Assembly: GCF_001894785.1 (NCBI RefSeq)
Contig: NZ_BCWW01000006.1
Span: 124,001-188,000, forward strand
Reading direction: 5' to 3'
Origin: Rhodococcoides fascians NBRC 12155 = LMG 3623
GTDB lineage: Bacteria; Actinomycetota; Actinomycetes; Mycobacteriales; Mycobacteriaceae
Length of the DNA: 64,000 nt
The notes under the pieces are model-generated. The model saw nothing but the letters and a program-made list of their open reading frames with translations, made no database searches and was not told where the DNA came from. Below, in pieces: positions 18,863-28,705 of this stretch. The stretch's first letter is position 1, and every line of letters begins with the position of its first letter. The translations under genes and the position numbers were made by a program.

Positions 18863-19246
18863 TCAGTGCGGCGGATCCGCCGGTTCTTCGTCCGTCGCGG
18901 CCACCGCGACGACCACGGTGGCCCCGACTGCCTTCGAAACCAGCAGCCGCCGCGCCGAGCCGGCCAACAGAGCCGACGCTTCCGCGACGCTGGCAGTACC
19001 GACTGCGTCTCGCACCCGGTCCGACCCGGATTCGGTGACGACTGCAGACAGGTCCGACGCCGAGAACGTCGCTCCTCGAACACCCATTCTCGACGCGATC
19101 GCTGCCACCAGTTCTGCTTTTCGGTCGATCGATGCGATGCTCACCACCGACCAGTTCTCGTGCATCACCTCGGTGATCGCCCGCAGTACCTCGTCGGGTC
19201 CGACCCCGGCTCTGGCGCCGATTCCGATGACGACGCCGCGCCTCAC
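18863..19246 (-). CDS. cobE: CobE/CbiG C-terminal domain protein (cobalamin biosynthesis)
   Basis: 127 residues: RRGVVIGIGARAGVGPDEVL at the start, then a Rossmann-like alpha/beta fold with SIDRKAELVAAIASRMG and a segment of the form VAEASALLAGSARRLLVSK, the standard CobE/CbiG C-terminal pattern. This domain aids corrin ring processing; here it stands alone rather than fused to CbiG. The GTG start at 19246 overlaps the cobB stop by four bases (GTGTGA). The chosen start fits the domain; the frame continues upstream in cobB territory but is not homologous. Confidence 0.82.
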   Translation of the reverse strand: MRRGVVIGIGARAGVGPDEVLRAITEVMHENWSVVSIASIDRKAELVAAIASRMGVRGATFSASDLSAVVTESGSDRVRDAVGTASVAEASALLAGSARRLLVSKAVGATVVVAVAATDEEPADPPH

Positions 19247-20637
19247 ACGCACGCGTAATCGTGTGCGGCAGCGACGAATCGAGTGATCGACTCGGGGTTT
19301 CCCGCCGCGTGTGTGTGCAGATACGACGCGTGGACACCACCCTGCACGAAACCCTCGCGGGCGGCGGTTCTGCCGTCGACCCCATGCTTGTGCCAACCCC
19401 ACGCCGCCGGTGCGCTCTCTCGGACGTCCACCAGTTTCGTTCGGTGGAATTCGTGGCCGGTGACGCGACTACCCGCGTCGAACAGCGTCGACGATTCGAG
19501 GGCGACGGCATCGCGGTATCCGAGGGTGAGCGTGTTCCCGAATTCCGCGTCGACGTCGACCACTCCGGCCATGGCGTGGCCGTCCAATCTCCTTGCGAGA
19601 TAGAGCAACCCGGCGCATTCGGCATGTATCGGCAATCCGCGGGCCGCCGCTGTCCTGATATCGGCGAGGAGCACTTCGTTCGCCGCGAGGGCGGCGGCAT
19701 GCTCTTCCGGGAAGCCGCCGGGGAGCACCACTCCTGCTGTGCCCGAGGGTAATCCGTCGCGCAGCGGATCGAAGACCGCAACATCTGCGCCGGCGGCCCG
19801 AAGCAGTTCGACGTGCTCGGTGTAGCCGAAGGTGAACGCCGGGCCGCCGGCGACAGCGATCACCGGTGCGCCGCCGGACGGTCTGACCTCGAGCGCAGGG
19901 TTCCAGGCCGGGACGGGCACCGACGAACGCGCCAGAGCCTCGACCGCCTCGATGTCCACGAACTGTGCGACCAATGCACTCATCGCGTCGACCGCATCGG
20001 TAGCGGCACCGCCGTGCTCCACCGCGGTGATCAGCCCCAGATGCCGTGACGGAACGACCAATTCACTCATCCTCGGCAGGGAGCCCAGAACCGGAACACC
20101 CACTCGTTCGCAGGCCTGACGGAGCACCTGTTCGTGCCGATCACTGCCGACGCGGTTGAGAATCACACCGCCGATCCGCACACTCGAGTCGTAGGTGGAG
20201 AATCCGTGCAGCACGGCGGCGAGGGATTGACTGTGCCCGCGTGCGTCGACCACGAGCACCACCGGCGCGCCGAGCATGGCCGCCACTCGCGCGGTCGAGC
20301 CCTCGGCGGACGCCTCCCCCGGACCGGTCATGTCGATCTTGCCGTCGAACAGGCCCATGACGCCTTCGACCACCGCGATGTCGCAGCCGCTGCTGCCGTG
20401 CAGAAACAGTGGGCCGATGCGGTCGGCACCGACCATGACCGCGTCGAGATTTCGACCGGGCAGGCCCGCGGCGAGCGAGTGGTAACCGGGATCGATGTAG
20501 TCCGGGCCGACCTTGAACGGAGCGACCCGACGGCCGGCACCGCGCAGGGCACCCATCAGTCCGGTGGCGACCGTCGTCTTTCCGCTGCCCGACGCGGGTG
20601 CCGCGATCACCACGGCCGGACACGACCGGTTCACCAT
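19243..20637 (-). CDS. cobB: Cobyrinate/hydrogenobyrinate a,c-diamide synthase
   Basis: 464 residues. CobB amidates the a and c side chains of the corrin ring using ATP and glutamine. The P-loop is APASGSGKTT (13-22), followed by FKVGPDYIDPGYH. The C-terminal class I glutamine amidotransferase-like domain has PIHAECAGLLYLA with the expected Cys nucleophile and a terminal H-T-H segment. The ATG at 20637 overlaps the cobO stop by seven bases and the stop overlaps cobE, so translation is coupled along the chain. Confidence 0.93.
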   Translation of the reverse strand: MVNRSCPAVVIAAPASGSGKTTVATGLMGALRGAGRRVAPFKVGPDYIDPGYHSLAAGLPGRNLDAVMVGADRIGPLFLHGSSGCDIAVVEGVMGLFDGKIDMTGPGEASAEGSTARVAAMLGAPVVLVVDARGHSQSLAAVLHGFSTYDSSVRIGGVILNRVGSDRHEQVLRQACERVGVPVLGSLPRMSELVVPSRHLGLITAVEHGGAATDAVDAMSALVAQFVDIEAVEALARSSVPVPAWNPALEVRPSGGAPVIAVAGGPAFTFGYTEHVELLRAAGADVAVFDPLRDGLPSGTAGVVLPGGFPEEHAAALAANEVLLADIRTAAARGLPIHAECAGLLYLARRLDGHAMAGVVDVDAEFGNTLTLGYRDAVALESSTLFDAGSRVTGHEFHRTKLVDVRESAPAAWGWHKHGVDGRTAAREGFVQGGVHASYLHTHAAGNPESITRFVAAAHDYACV

Positions 20638-21251
20638 TCGATGCCCCGCTGCCCTTTGCGACCCGCATCCATCGGGTGCTTGACCTTGGTCATCTCGGTG
20701 ACGAGGTCGGCGGCCGCGATCAACTCCGGCGGAGCGTCGCGGCCGGTGATGACGACATGTTGGTTGCCCGGCCGATGTGTCAGCACCTCGACCACCTCCG
20801 CGACGTCGACCCAGCCCCACTTGAGTGGATAGGTGAATTCGTCCAACACGTAGAAGCGATGGGATTGCTGCTCGATGCGCCGTGCGATCTCACGCCAGCC
20901 TTCGGCCGCGGCGTCGGCGTGGTCGACCTCGCTGCCCTTCTTGCGAGTCCACGACCACCCCTCCCCCATCTTGTGCCATTCGACAGCGCCTCCGATTCCG
21001 GTGCTCTCGTGCGCGTCGCCCAGAGCACGAAACGCCGCTTCCTCGCCCACCTTCCACTTCGCACTCTTGACGAACTGGAACACGCCGACGTCGAAACCCT
21101 GGTTCCAGGCCCGCAACGCCATTCCGAACGCAGCGGTCGATTTCCCTTTACCGGGACCGGTGTGGACGGCGAGCACCGGCAGATTGCGGCGCTGACGAGT
21201 CGTGAGGCCGTCCTCCGGAACGGTTCCCGGAGCAGGTACTCCCTGTGGCAT
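20631..21251 (-). CDS. cobO: Cob(I)yrinic acid a,c-diamide adenosyltransferase
   Basis: 206 residues. CobO (BtuR/CobA type) attaches the 5'-deoxyadenosyl ligand to cobalt. The P-loop is HTGPGKGKSTAAFG (30-43). Other family motifs include FVKSAKWKVGEEAAFRALG, WHKMGEGWSWTRK and YVLDEFTYPLKWGWVD. Length is normal. It starts 11 bases after the chelatase stop and overlaps cobB, so these belong to one operon. Confidence 0.94.
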   Translation of the reverse strand: MPQGVPAPGTVPEDGLTTRQRRNLPVLAVHTGPGKGKSTAAFGMALRAWNQGFDVGVFQFVKSAKWKVGEEAAFRALGDAHESTGIGGAVEWHKMGEGWSWTRKKGSEVDHADAAAEGWREIARRIEQQSHRFYVLDEFTYPLKWGWVDVAEVVEVLTHRPGNQHVVITGRDAPPELIAAADLVTEMTKVKHPMDAGRKGQRGIEW

Positions 21252-21262
21252 CGCGTGTCCCC

Positions 21263-23200
21263 CTACGCCGCTGCGCGAACGACGGCGGTGACCTGCTCGG
21301 CCGACAGGTCCGCGAGCGCCACGTATCCGCCTCCGAGACAGCCGGCGAAGTCCGCGGCCAATCCCAGGCGCACCATGCCCGACTCGCAGTCGACGACGAC
21401 CGACGCGATCTTGTCCGCCGCGATGCGGCCGGCGGCGATTCGCGCCCGACCGACGGGATCGGTGCCGCCCGTGGCACGCCCATCCGTCAGAGCGACCACC
21501 AACGCGCGCCGCAGCGGGTCTCGAACCTTCTCGCGCAGCACCAACTCTCGCGCGGTCAGGAATCCCTGCGCCAACGGAGACTTGCCCCCGGTCTTCATCT
21601 TTCGCAGCCGCGTCACAGCGACATCGACCGAGGACGTCGGCGGCAGTACTGTCTCGGCCTCGGTGCCGCGCACGGTGATGACCGCGACCTTGTCGCGCCG
21701 TTGATAGGCGTCACGGAGCAGTGAGAGCACCGCACCCGTCACCGCCGACAGTCGGTCTCGCGCAGCCATGGATCCCGACGCGTCGACGACGAAGACGATG
21801 AGGTTGCCCTCGCGCCCCTCCTTGACGGCTCCGCGCAGGTCCTCGGGCGCCAGTCGCAGCCGCCCGGACGTGCGCCCACGCACCACCTGCTGCTCGGCTG
21901 CCGCGAACAACGTACCGATCAGATGCAGACCCCGGCCCGGTTCGACGGTGGGACGAACCGACCGTCCGTACGAGGACCTCGACCGCGAGCGCCTACCCGG
22001 AGCACCTTCACCGACCCCGGGAAGCTCGATGAGCCGCGCCTTGAACTGCGCGCCCGGTGTTCCCGCCTGCCGATCGCTGCCCGCACCGGTCGGGGCCTTT
22101 TCCTGGCTGTCGGCCGGTTCCTGCGGCGTGTCGGATTCCGTACTCGACGGCGCGTCGGGAGTTTCGGCCGCGTCGGGCTTCGGTGCTCCTCCATCACCGT
22201 CGGGATCCGGCTCCGGCTCGGGATCGGGTTGCTGCTCGGCCTGTTCGGCGGCGTCGCGCATGGCGTCGTCGAGCTGCTTGTCGTCTATACCCGGCTCGTC
22301 GAAGGGGTCGCGTCGACGCCTGTGCGGTAGCGCCAATTCGGCCGCGACGCGCACGTCCTCCTCGGTCACCTCGCTCGCGCCTCGCCACGCGGCGTGGGCC
22401 GAGGCCGTACGCGCGACCACCAGGTCTGCGCGCATACCGTCGACGTCGAACGATGCGCACAGCGCGGCGATGCGCCGAAGTTCCTTGTCGCTCAACACCA
22501 CATCATCGAGGATCGTGCGTGCAGCCACGATCTGCGCTGCAACGGCGGCGTCCTCGTCGACGTACGCTGCCGCGAACGCGTGGGGATCACGCTCGTAGTT
22601 CATACGCCTGCGCACGACATTCATGCGCACGTCCACATCACGCGACGCGGTGACCTCGACCGCCAGACCGAATCGGTCGAGCAACTGTGGCCGGAGCTCA
22701 CCCTCCTCGGGATTCATCGTGCCCACGAGGACGAATTGTGCTGGGTGAGAATGCGATACGCCGTCTCGTTCGACGTGTACGCGACCCATCGCCGCCGCGT
22801 CGAGCAGGACGTCCACGAGGTGGTCGTGCAACAGGTTCACTTCGTCGACGTAGAGAACGCCGCGGTGTGCCGCTGCGAGCAGGCCGGGTTGGAATGCTCG
22901 TTCCCCGTCACGCAGTACCTTCTCGAGGTCGATGGACCCCACCACGCGGTCCTCGGTCGCTCCCACCGGAAGCTCGACCAGCTTGGCCGGGCGGGCACCA
23001 TCCTCGTCCTCGACGGCAGGCAGCAGAGTTGCGAGCGCCCGAACCACCGTCGATTTCGCGGTCCCCTTCTCGCCGCGCACCAGCACACCGCCGATACCGG
23101 GGTGCACCGCGCACAGAATCAACGACAACCGCAGCTGATCCTGACCGACGATCGCACTGAACGGATACCCCGGTTCGGGGACACTGCTCTCTCGCTGCAC
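21263..23200 (-). CDS. Fused I-D metal chelatase (magnesium/cobalt chelatase-like)
   Basis: 645 residues. An AAA+ ATPase domain ([18 protein letters not shown]-loop GEKGTAKST at 43-51, [16 protein letters not shown]) is joined by an acidic, proline-rich linker (about 340-450) to a C-terminal von Willebrand A domain with the MIDAS motif VDASGSMAA. These are the I and D subunits of magnesium/cobalt chelatase in one chain. With no chlorophyll pathway, a role in cobalt insertion alongside CobN is most likely, but CobN is not in the window. GTG at 23200 follows GAAGGGAATT; the riboswitch lies just upstream. Confidence 0.85.
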   Translation of the reverse strand: MQRESSVPEPGYPFSAIVGQDQLRLSLILCAVHPGIGGVLVRGEKGTAKSTVVRALATLLPAVEDEDGARPAKLVELPVGATEDRVVGSIDLEKVLRDGERAFQPGLLAAAHRGVLYVDEVNLLHDHLVDVLLDAAAMGRVHVERDGVSHSHPAQFVLVGTMNPEEGELRPQLLDRFGLAVEVTASRDVDVRMNVVRRRMNYERDPHAFAAAYVDEDAAVAAQIVAARTILDDVVLSDKELRRIAALCASFDVDGMRADLVVARTASAHAAWRGASEVTEEDVRVAAELALPHRRRRDPFDEPGIDDKQLDDAMRDAAEQAEQQPDPEPEPDPDGDGGAPKPDAAETPDAPSSTESDTPQEPADSQEKAPTGAGSDRQAGTPGAQFKARLIELPGVGEGAPGRRSRSRSSYGRSVRPTVEPGRGLHLIGTLFAAAEQQVVRGRTSGRLRLAPEDLRGAVKEGREGNLIVFVVDASGSMAARDRLSAVTGAVLSLLRDAYQRRDKVAVITVRGTEAETVLPPTSSVDVAVTRLRKMKTGGKSPLAQGFLTARELVLREKVRDPLRRALVVALTDGRATGGTDPVGRARIAAGRIAADKIASVVVDCESGMVRLGLAADFAGCLGGGYVALADLSAEQVTAVVRAAA

Positions 23201-23224
23201 AACCAATTCCCTTCGTGCTCGGAG

Positions 23225-23365
23225 TTCCGCGCCGAGCGTTCGGTGGACTACACGAAGCCGGGCGGCGATCTGGCTGACAGGAGAACACTCCTGATCACAG
23301 TGGCGGGACCGCGCCTGATTCTCACAGGACTTCTCCGCACTCGACTTCGAACGGAACACTACCGC
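23225..23365 (-). promoter_or_regulatory. Cobalamin riboswitch
   Basis: On the minus strand upstream of the chelatase gene. The conserved core reads GAAGTCC, then GAGAATCAGGCGCGGTCCCG and CCACTGTGA (23295-23333), and the B12-box region CAGCCAGATCGCCGCC lies at 23261-23276. These match the Rfam cobalamin element in order and spacing. Edges are approximate. It likely represses the chelatase-cobO-cobB-cobE operon when adenosylcobalamin is abundant. Confidence 0.87.
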
Positions 23366-23372
23366 CGAACGA

Positions 23373-23410
23373 ACGAATGCCACACACGCCTGGACGTGTG
23401 TGGCATTCGT
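23373..23410. terminator. Strong hairpin, probable terminator of the GNAT gene
   Basis: Perfect 16-bp stem (left arm ACGAATGCCACACACG) around a 6-base loop, directly after the GNAT stop at 23433 and before the cobalamin riboswitch on the same strand. There is no long T tail, so it may act as a weak or bidirectional terminator separating the two units. Confidence 0.65.
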
Positions 23411-23432
23411 AGCTTCGGATCCGAACGGGCTG

Positions 23433-23909
23433 TTACGCCTCGCTCCAAGCGGTGCCGCCACCGCGACGCATCGGAGTGTGCGGAATACCGTCCTCGAGTA
23501 CTTCCTCGCCGTCGGGCAGGAAGCCGTGCTTGGCGTACATGTCGACGAGGTAGCTCTGCGCGTTGATCCGGCACGGTGCCGAACCGACCTCGGCCAGGGC
23601 GGCCCGCAGAATTCGCGTGGTGTGTCCCTGTCCCCTGGCCGAACGCTGGGTGCACAGGCGGCCGATACGGAACGCCTTCTCGCCGTCGTCGTGCTCTTCG
23701 AGCAGACGCAGAGTGCACACCACTTCACCGTCTCGTTCGAGCCAGAAGTGCCGCGTCTCGGTCAGCAGGTCGCGTCCGTCCAACTCCGGATAGGCGCAGG
23801 CCTGCTCGACCACGAACACCTCGACACGCAGCTTCAACAGGTCGTACAACGTGCTGTTGGACAGGTCTAGTGCCCACGATCGTTTGAGAGCTGCTGCTTG
23901 CGTATTCAT
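23433..23909 (-). CDS. GNAT N-acetyltransferase (ElaA-like)
   Basis: 158 residues. The pattern [20 protein letters not shown], then [15 protein letters not shown], is typical of ElaA-type GNAT proteins; the acetyl-CoA loop is [18 protein letters not shown] (about 90-107). Substrate unknown. ATG at 23909 with AAAAGG just upstream is preferred over an in-frame GTG 15 bases earlier. It lies 11 bases after the mqo stop and may be transcribed with mqo; the order mqo-GNAT is the same as in M. tuberculosis (Rv2852c-Rv2851c) as I recall. Confidence 0.85.
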   Translation of the reverse strand: MNTQAAALKRSWALDLSNSTLYDLLKLRVEVFVVEQACAYPELDGRDLLTETRHFWLERDGEVVCTLRLLEEHDDGEKAFRIGRLCTQRSARGQGHTTRILRAALAEVGSAPCRINAQSYLVDMYAKHGFLPDGEEVLEDGIPHTPMRRGGGTAWSEA

Positions 23910-23920
23910 ACCTTTTGCTA

Positions 23921-25441
23921 TCACACACCCGTGTGCTGTGCGAGCTCACGCGAACTTTCCAGCTCCAGCGTCTTCGAGGTCCAGGCCCAGACCTCGTCGA
24001 ACAGCGAGCTGTTCTGAGCCAGTTTGACCCCCAGGGACGGGACCATTTCCTTGAGCTTGGGCTGCCACGCGTCGTACTTGTCTCCGAAGCACCGCTGCAG
24101 CACGTCCAGCATGGCCGGTACGGCTGTCGATGCGCCGGGAGAGGCACCGAGCAGGCCCGCGATGCTGCCGTCGGCAGCGTTGACCACAGCGGTACCGAAC
24201 TCGAGAACGCCACCGCGTCCCTTCTTCCGGATCACCTGCACACGCTGACCGGCCGTGACCAGCTCCCAGTCCTTGGCGACGACGGTCGGCGCGAACTCCC
24301 GCAGAGTCTCGACCCGATCGGCCTGCGACTGAGCCAACTCGCTCACCAGGTACTTCACGAGCCCGAGCTCGGTCACGCCGACGCCGAGCATCGACATCAG
24401 GTTGCCCGGCTTGACCGAGCCGGGCAGATCGGTGATCTTGCCCTGCTTGAGGAACTTCGGTGACCATCCCGCGTACGGTCCGAACAACAATCCCTGCTGG
24501 CCGTTGATGACGCGCGTGTCGAGGTGCGGCACCGACATCGGCGGTGCTCCCACCGAGGCCTTTCCGTACACCTTGGCCGAGTGCTGCTCGATCAGTTCGG
24601 GGTTGGTGCACCGCAGCCATTCGCCGCTGACGGGGAATCCGCCGAAGCCCTTGATCTCGGCGATGCCCGACTTCTGCAGCAGGTGCAGCGCGCCGCCGCC
24701 CGCCCCGACGAACACGAACTTGGCGTTGACGGTCTTCTTGGCACCGGTGCGCTGGTTCGCCACCTTGACGTCCCACGTGCCGTCGGACTGCTTGGTGATG
24801 TTGCGCACATCGTGCCCGAAGTGCACGGTGCCACCCGCCGCGGACAGGTAGTTCAGCAGCTGCTTGGTGAGTGCACCGAAGTCGACATCGGTGCCTTCCT
24901 GACTCCAGTTGAGCGCAACGGGATCGGAGAAGTCACGGCCACGAGCCATCAGCGGCAGTCGCGCGGTGAACTCGTCCTTGGAATCGATGTACTCCATGCC
25001 GGCGAACAGGGGGTTGCCGACGAGCGCCTCGTAGCGCGCCCGCAGGTACTTCACGTTGTCCTCGCCGTGCACGAAGCTCACGTGCGGGATCGGGTTGATG
25101 AAGTTCTTGGCGTCGGAGAGGACGCCGGTTTCGATGCCGTGGGCCCAGAACTGCCGCGAGACCTGGAACTGCTCGTTGACGTTGAGCGCCTTGGCGATAT
25201 CGACGCTGCCGTCCTTGTTCTGCGGCGTGTAGTTGAGCTCGCAGAGCGCCGAATGCCCGGTGCCTGCGTTGTTCCACGCGTCGCTGCTCTCGGCCGCTGC
25301 GGCGTCGAGACGTTCGTAGACGTCGATCGACCAGTTCGGCTCGAGCTGACGGAGCAGCGCACCGAGGGTGGCGCTCATGATTCCGGCACCGACCAGAACG
25401 ACGTCGGTCTTGATCCGCTTACCCTGCTCATCTGTGGACAC
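23921..25441 (-). CDS. mqo: Malate:quinone oxidoreductase
   Basis: 506 residues, normal length. Mqo oxidises malate to oxaloacetate at the membrane and gives electrons to quinone, an FAD-dependent TCA step. FAD-binding motif [20 protein letters not shown] (14-33) begins the chain; further family blocks are [37 protein letters not shown] and [19 protein letters not shown]. The GTG start at 25441 has AAGGAAG about 11 bases upstream. Confidence 0.96.
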   Translation of the reverse strand: MSTDEQGKRIKTDVVLVGAGIMSATLGALLRQLEPNWSIDVYERLDAAAAESSDAWNNAGTGHSALCELNYTPQNKDGSVDIAKALNVNEQFQVSRQFWAHGIETGVLSDAKNFINPIPHVSFVHGEDNVKYLRARYEALVGNPLFAGMEYIDSKDEFTARLPLMARGRDFSDPVALNWSQEGTDVDFGALTKQLLNYLSAAGGTVHFGHDVRNITKQSDGTWDVKVANQRTGAKKTVNAKFVFVGAGGGALHLLQKSGIAEIKGFGGFPVSGEWLRCTNPELIEQHSAKVYGKASVGAPPMSVPHLDTRVINGQQGLLFGPYAGWSPKFLKQGKITDLPGSVKPGNLMSMLGVGVTELGLVKYLVSELAQSQADRVETLREFAPTVVAKDWELVTAGQRVQVIRKKGRGGVLEFGTAVVNAADGSIAGLLGASPGASTAVPAMLDVLQRCFGDKYDAWQPKLKEMVPSLGVKLAQNSSLFDEVWAWTSKTLELESSRELAQHTGV

Positions 25442-25632
25442 TGGAGAATCGACTTCCTTGTCTGTAAAGGTCTCGGCCGGTGGCGGTATCGGTCCGAGAA
25501 CTCTTCTGTAGAGGGTTACTCACCCGATGCGGTCAGGTTACTAGCTGGGCCTACCCCATCGGACACCACGTCAACCTGCTCTCGATTGTGCTCCTCGGAC
25601 GCTGTCGGCGGCGCCCACTACAGTTGTGATCT

Positions 25633-26673
25633 GTGACTACCTGGGTTCCCGATGTCCTCGGCGACGGCTACGAACAGACGACCATCCCACTCGGAGACGA
25701 TCCGGACGGCGAGGGCCAGGTCGAGGCCACTCTGGTGCGGTATCAACCGCCGGGTGTCGCCAACTTCGACCGCGCGGTGATCTATGTCCACGGATTCACC
25801 GACTACTTCTTCCAGCGACACATCGCCGAGCATTTCGCCGCCAAGGGATACGCGTTCTACGCGCTCGACCTGCGCAAATGTGGACGATCGCGCCGTGAGG
25901 GCCAGACTGCACACTTCGTGACCGATCTGGCGATGTACGACGCCGAGCTGAACGAGGCGCTGAGCCTGGTGCGCGCCGAGCGCGCGGACGCGCCGGTGCT
26001 GCTGATGGCGCACTCCACCGGTGGCCTCGTGTTGCCGCTGTGGCTCAACCGTCTCAACCGTCAGGAAGGCGGCTCGTCCGGGTTGGGCCTGGCAGGCGTC
26101 GTCCTCAACAGCCCCTGGTTCGACCTGCAGGGCCCGCCTGCGATACGTAGCGTCGGTACCGCGGCGATCGACGTCATCGGCAGATTCCGGGCCAAGACCC
26201 CGGTTCCCGGGGGCGGCTTGGACACCTACGGCCTTTCCCTCGCGGCATCGGAGCAGGGCGAGTGGGATTACGACCTGGACTGGAAACCCCTCGCCGGCTT
26301 CCCCATCACCTTCGGCTGGATCCGTGCGGTCCGGCACGGGCATGCCGAGCTGCACCGCGGCCTCGATATCGGAATTCCCTCGCTGATCCTTCGCTCGAAA
26401 GTGACGCATTTCTCTCGCCGCTACAGCTCGGCCGTCGACGCGGCCGATGCCGTTCTCGACGTCCGGCAGATCGCCCGTTGGGCCGGCTGCCTGGGTGATC
26501 GAACCTCCATCGTCCCCATCGAGGGCGCACGCCACGACGTCTTCCTGTCCACCGAGGGCCCTCGCGCCCAGGCCTTCGAGGAAATGGACGAATGGCTCGA
26601 GTGGTTGCACCGAGGAGAGAAGACCGACCACGCGTCGGGCAAGGACCACACCGAGATCGGACACATTTCATGA
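25633..26673 (+). CDS. Alpha/beta hydrolase (serine lipase/lysophospholipase type)
   Basis: 346 residues. The alpha/beta hydrolase core has an oxyanion HG pair ([11 protein letters not shown], 51-61), a nucleophile elbow [10 protein letters not shown] with Ser128, and a late His in [11 protein letters not shown]; an Asp is likely in between. Related to monoacylglycerol lipase/lysophospholipase-like proteins; no signal peptide is seen. The mtr ATG overlaps the stop (ATGA), so the two are coupled, as in the Rv2854-mtr pair of M. tuberculosis. A TACAGT at 25618 suggests a promoter so close to the GTG that the transcript may be leaderless. Confidence 0.85.
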   Translation: MTTWVPDVLGDGYEQTTIPLGDDPDGEGQVEATLVRYQPPGVANFDRAVIYVHGFTDYFFQRHIAEHFAAKGYAFYALDLRKCGRSRREGQTAHFVTDLAMYDAELNEALSLVRAERADAPVLLMAHSTGGLVLPLWLNRLNRQEGGSSGLGLAGVVLNSPWFDLQGPPAIRSVGTAAIDVIGRFRAKTPVPGGGLDTYGLSLAASEQGEWDYDLDWKPLAGFPITFGWIRAVRHGHAELHRGLDIGIPSLILRSKVTHFSRRYSSAVDAADAVLDVRQIARWAGCLGDRTSIVPIEGARHDVFLSTEGPRAQAFEEMDEWLEWLHRGEKTDHASGKDHTEIGHIS

Positions 26674-28055
26674 CTGAGCACTTCGACGTCGTCATCATCG
26701 GCTCCGGCTCGGGAAACTCGATCGTCGATCAGAGGTTCGACGACAAGAAGGTCGCCCTGATCGAGGAGAATTCGACGTTCGGCGGAACCTGCCTCAACGT
26801 CGGCTGTATCCCCACCAAGATGTATGTCTACGCGGCCGAGGTCGCCCGTACCGTGCGAGATTCCGCCAAGTACGGCATCGATGCACACGTCGACGCGGTC
26901 CGCTGGCCGGACATCGTCGAGCGGGTCTTCGGACGCATCGACCCCATCTCCGAGGGCGGTAAGCGATACCGGGCCGAGGGCAGCCCCAACGTGACGCTGT
27001 TCCAAGGTCACGCGAGCTTTGTCGGGCCGCGCACCATCGACACCGGAACCGGCACGACCATCACGGCCGACCGGATCGTCATCGCGGCCGGCTCGCGTCC
27101 CATCGTGCCGCAATCGATCGAAGATTCCGGTGTCGACTACCACACCAACAACGACGTCATGCGTTTACCGGCACTGCCCGAACACCTCGTGATCCTCGGA
27201 TCCGGTTACATCGCAGCCGAATTCGCGCACGTCTTCTCCGCACTCGGGTCGAAGGTGTCGATCGTCGCCCGCAAGGAGTCGCTGCTGCGCGCGTTGGATG
27301 CCGATATCGCGAAGCGATTCACCGAGCTCGCCCGGGCCAAGTGGGGCGTTCACCTCGACTCCGGTGACACGCGCGGGATTTCCGAGGGCGGACTGCACGG
27401 CGTCGAACTCTCGGACGGCACCAAGGTCCTCGGAGACGCGTTTCTCGTGGCCGTCGGCCGCCAGCCCAACGGCGACCGACTGAATCTCGGTGCTGCCGGG
27501 ATCGAGCTGGACGACGAGGGCCGCATCGTGGTCGACGAATTCGGCCGCACCACCGCCGAGGGCGTCTTCGCACTCGGCGATGTGTCCTCGCCGTATCAGC
27601 TCAAGCATGTGGCCAATCAGGAAGCGCGCGTCGTCCAGCACAACCTGTTGCAGGACGCCTGGCACGGCGACACGTCCGCGTTGCGTACCTACGATCACCG
27701 ATTCGTTCCCGCTGCCGTGTTCACCGACCCGCAGATCGCGGAGGTGGGTATGACCGAGGAACAGGCCCGAGACGCAGGGCTCGACATCACGGTGAAGGTC
27801 CAGAACTACGGCGACGTCGCCTTCGGCTGGGCGATGGAGGACAGCGAAGGGCTGTGCAAGATCATCGCCGAGAAGGGCACCGGCAAGATACTCGGGGCTC
27901 ACATCATCGGAGCTCAGGCCCCGACTCTCATCCAGCCGCTCATCCAGGCGATGAGCTTCGGACTGTCCGCCCAAGACATGGCCCGCGGTCAGTACTGGAT
28001 CCACCCAGGACTGCCCGAGGTGGTCGAGAACGCGCTACTCGGCCTCGAACTGTAG
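26670..28055 (+). CDS. mtr: Mycothione reductase
   Basis: 461 residues. Mtr is an NADPH-dependent flavoprotein disulfide reductase that regenerates mycothiol from mycothione. FAD motif [10 protein letters not shown] (7-16); redox-active pair [13 protein letters not shown] with Cys41 and Cys46; NADPH-binding region [19 protein letters not shown]; and a C-terminal dimer domain with [17 protein letters not shown] bearing the catalytic His. The residue pattern [16 protein letters not shown] separates it from lipoamide and glutathione reductases. It is coupled to the hydrolase upstream. Mycothiol restricts the host to Actinobacteria. Confidence 0.94.
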   Translation: MTEHFDVVIIGSGSGNSIVDQRFDDKKVALIEENSTFGGTCLNVGCIPTKMYVYAAEVARTVRDSAKYGIDAHVDAVRWPDIVERVFGRIDPISEGGKRYRAEGSPNVTLFQGHASFVGPRTIDTGTGTTITADRIVIAAGSRPIVPQSIEDSGVDYHTNNDVMRLPALPEHLVILGSGYIAAEFAHVFSALGSKVSIVARKESLLRALDADIAKRFTELARAKWGVHLDSGDTRGISEGGLHGVELSDGTKVLGDAFLVAVGRQPNGDRLNLGAAGIELDDEGRIVVDEFGRTTAEGVFALGDVSSPYQLKHVANQEARVVQHNLLQDAWHGDTSALRTYDHRFVPAAVFTDPQIAEVGMTEEQARDAGLDITVKVQNYGDVAFGWAMEDSEGLCKIIAEKGTGKILGAHIIGAQAPTLIQPLIQAMSFGLSAQDMARGQYWIHPGLPEVVENALLGLEL

Positions 28056-28062
28056 TTCTCGG

Positions 28063-28629
28063 TCACCAAGGGCTGGTGCGGAGCACTATCTCCGTGGCCA
28101 GCGCAGCCGGGGCGTCGGCCGCGACGCGCTCGACACCGTCGAGCGCGACGACCCGAAAGTCCGAGTAGACGAAGCGACCGCTGTTGTCGGCGGACGGACG
28201 CATCGCGGAGCTGCCGATGACCAGCGTCGTCGGCAACTCGATTGCGGGGCATTCGGCGTCACGCACGGTTCCCCGATCGTCGGCGATGGCAGGGTGGCAA
28301 CGATCCACGGCAATGAGGCTGGCAAACCGGCCGAAGGTCGTTGCCGCCAGCCTCCAGGCCGATTCCGCACCGGCACCGCTCCCGACGAGGTGGACCCACG
28401 ACAGCTTCAGCTCGTCCAGCAAGGCGAGAACAGCGTCGTCCCCCACTCCATCGATGTCTTCCACCGCAACGGTTTTCAGATCCGAGTTGTGCAACCGCTC
28501 GCTGACCGAGTCGTAGACATCGACCGAATCGCCGATGTCGGGCAACAGGAGCACGGCGTGCCGACTGTCCGGTCCCGCTACTCGTAAAGAAACAGACCCG
28601 CCCGCAGCACTCACATGCGTGAACTCCAT
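28063..28629 (-). CDS. Small alpha/beta hydrolase-like protein, probably degenerate
   Basis: 188 residues from ATG 28629. The fold suggests a reduced alpha/beta hydrolase: VLLLPDIGDSVDVYDSVSERL resembles the strand after the oxyanion loop, and WVHLVGSGAGAESAWRLA resembles the nucleophile elbow, but the canonical G-x-S-x-G is replaced by a G-S-G form and I see no convincing acid or His. It is shorter than typical members (250-280). It may be inactive or a non-hydrolytic member. It is divergent from the GntR operon and convergent with mtr. Confidence 0.55.
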   Translation of the reverse strand: MEFTHVSAAGGSVSLRVAGPDSRHAVLLLPDIGDSVDVYDSVSERLHNSDLKTVAVEDIDGVGDDAVLALLDELKLSWVHLVGSGAGAESAWRLAATTFGRFASLIAVDRCHPAIADDRGTVRDAECPAIELPTTLVIGSSAMRPSADNSGRFVYSDFRVVALDGVERVAADAPAALATEIVLRTSPW

Positions 28630-28675
28630 GGGGACGACGGTACTGCCTCTTGCCAGAACCACGCATCGGTTCTAT

Positions 28676-28699
28676 GGTTAGTTACATGAGTAATGAACC
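28676..28699. promoter_or_regulatory. Putative GntR operator, gapped palindrome
   Basis: GGTT-N2-TTAC-N4-GTAA-N2-AACC, symmetric over 24 bp, between the hydrolase-like gene and the GntR start and ending 6 bases before the GTG at 28706. The symmetry is perfect at all 16 specified positions. Position fits autoregulation of the GntR-ABC operon by a YtrA-type repressor; inferred. Confidence 0.6.
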
Positions 28700-28705
28700 A
28701 GTGAG

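Noticed and set aside
22100-22260. Dense short repeats in the chelatase gene
   Set aside because: They are codons for the proline/aspartate/glutamate linker, not a direct repeat array or CRISPR.
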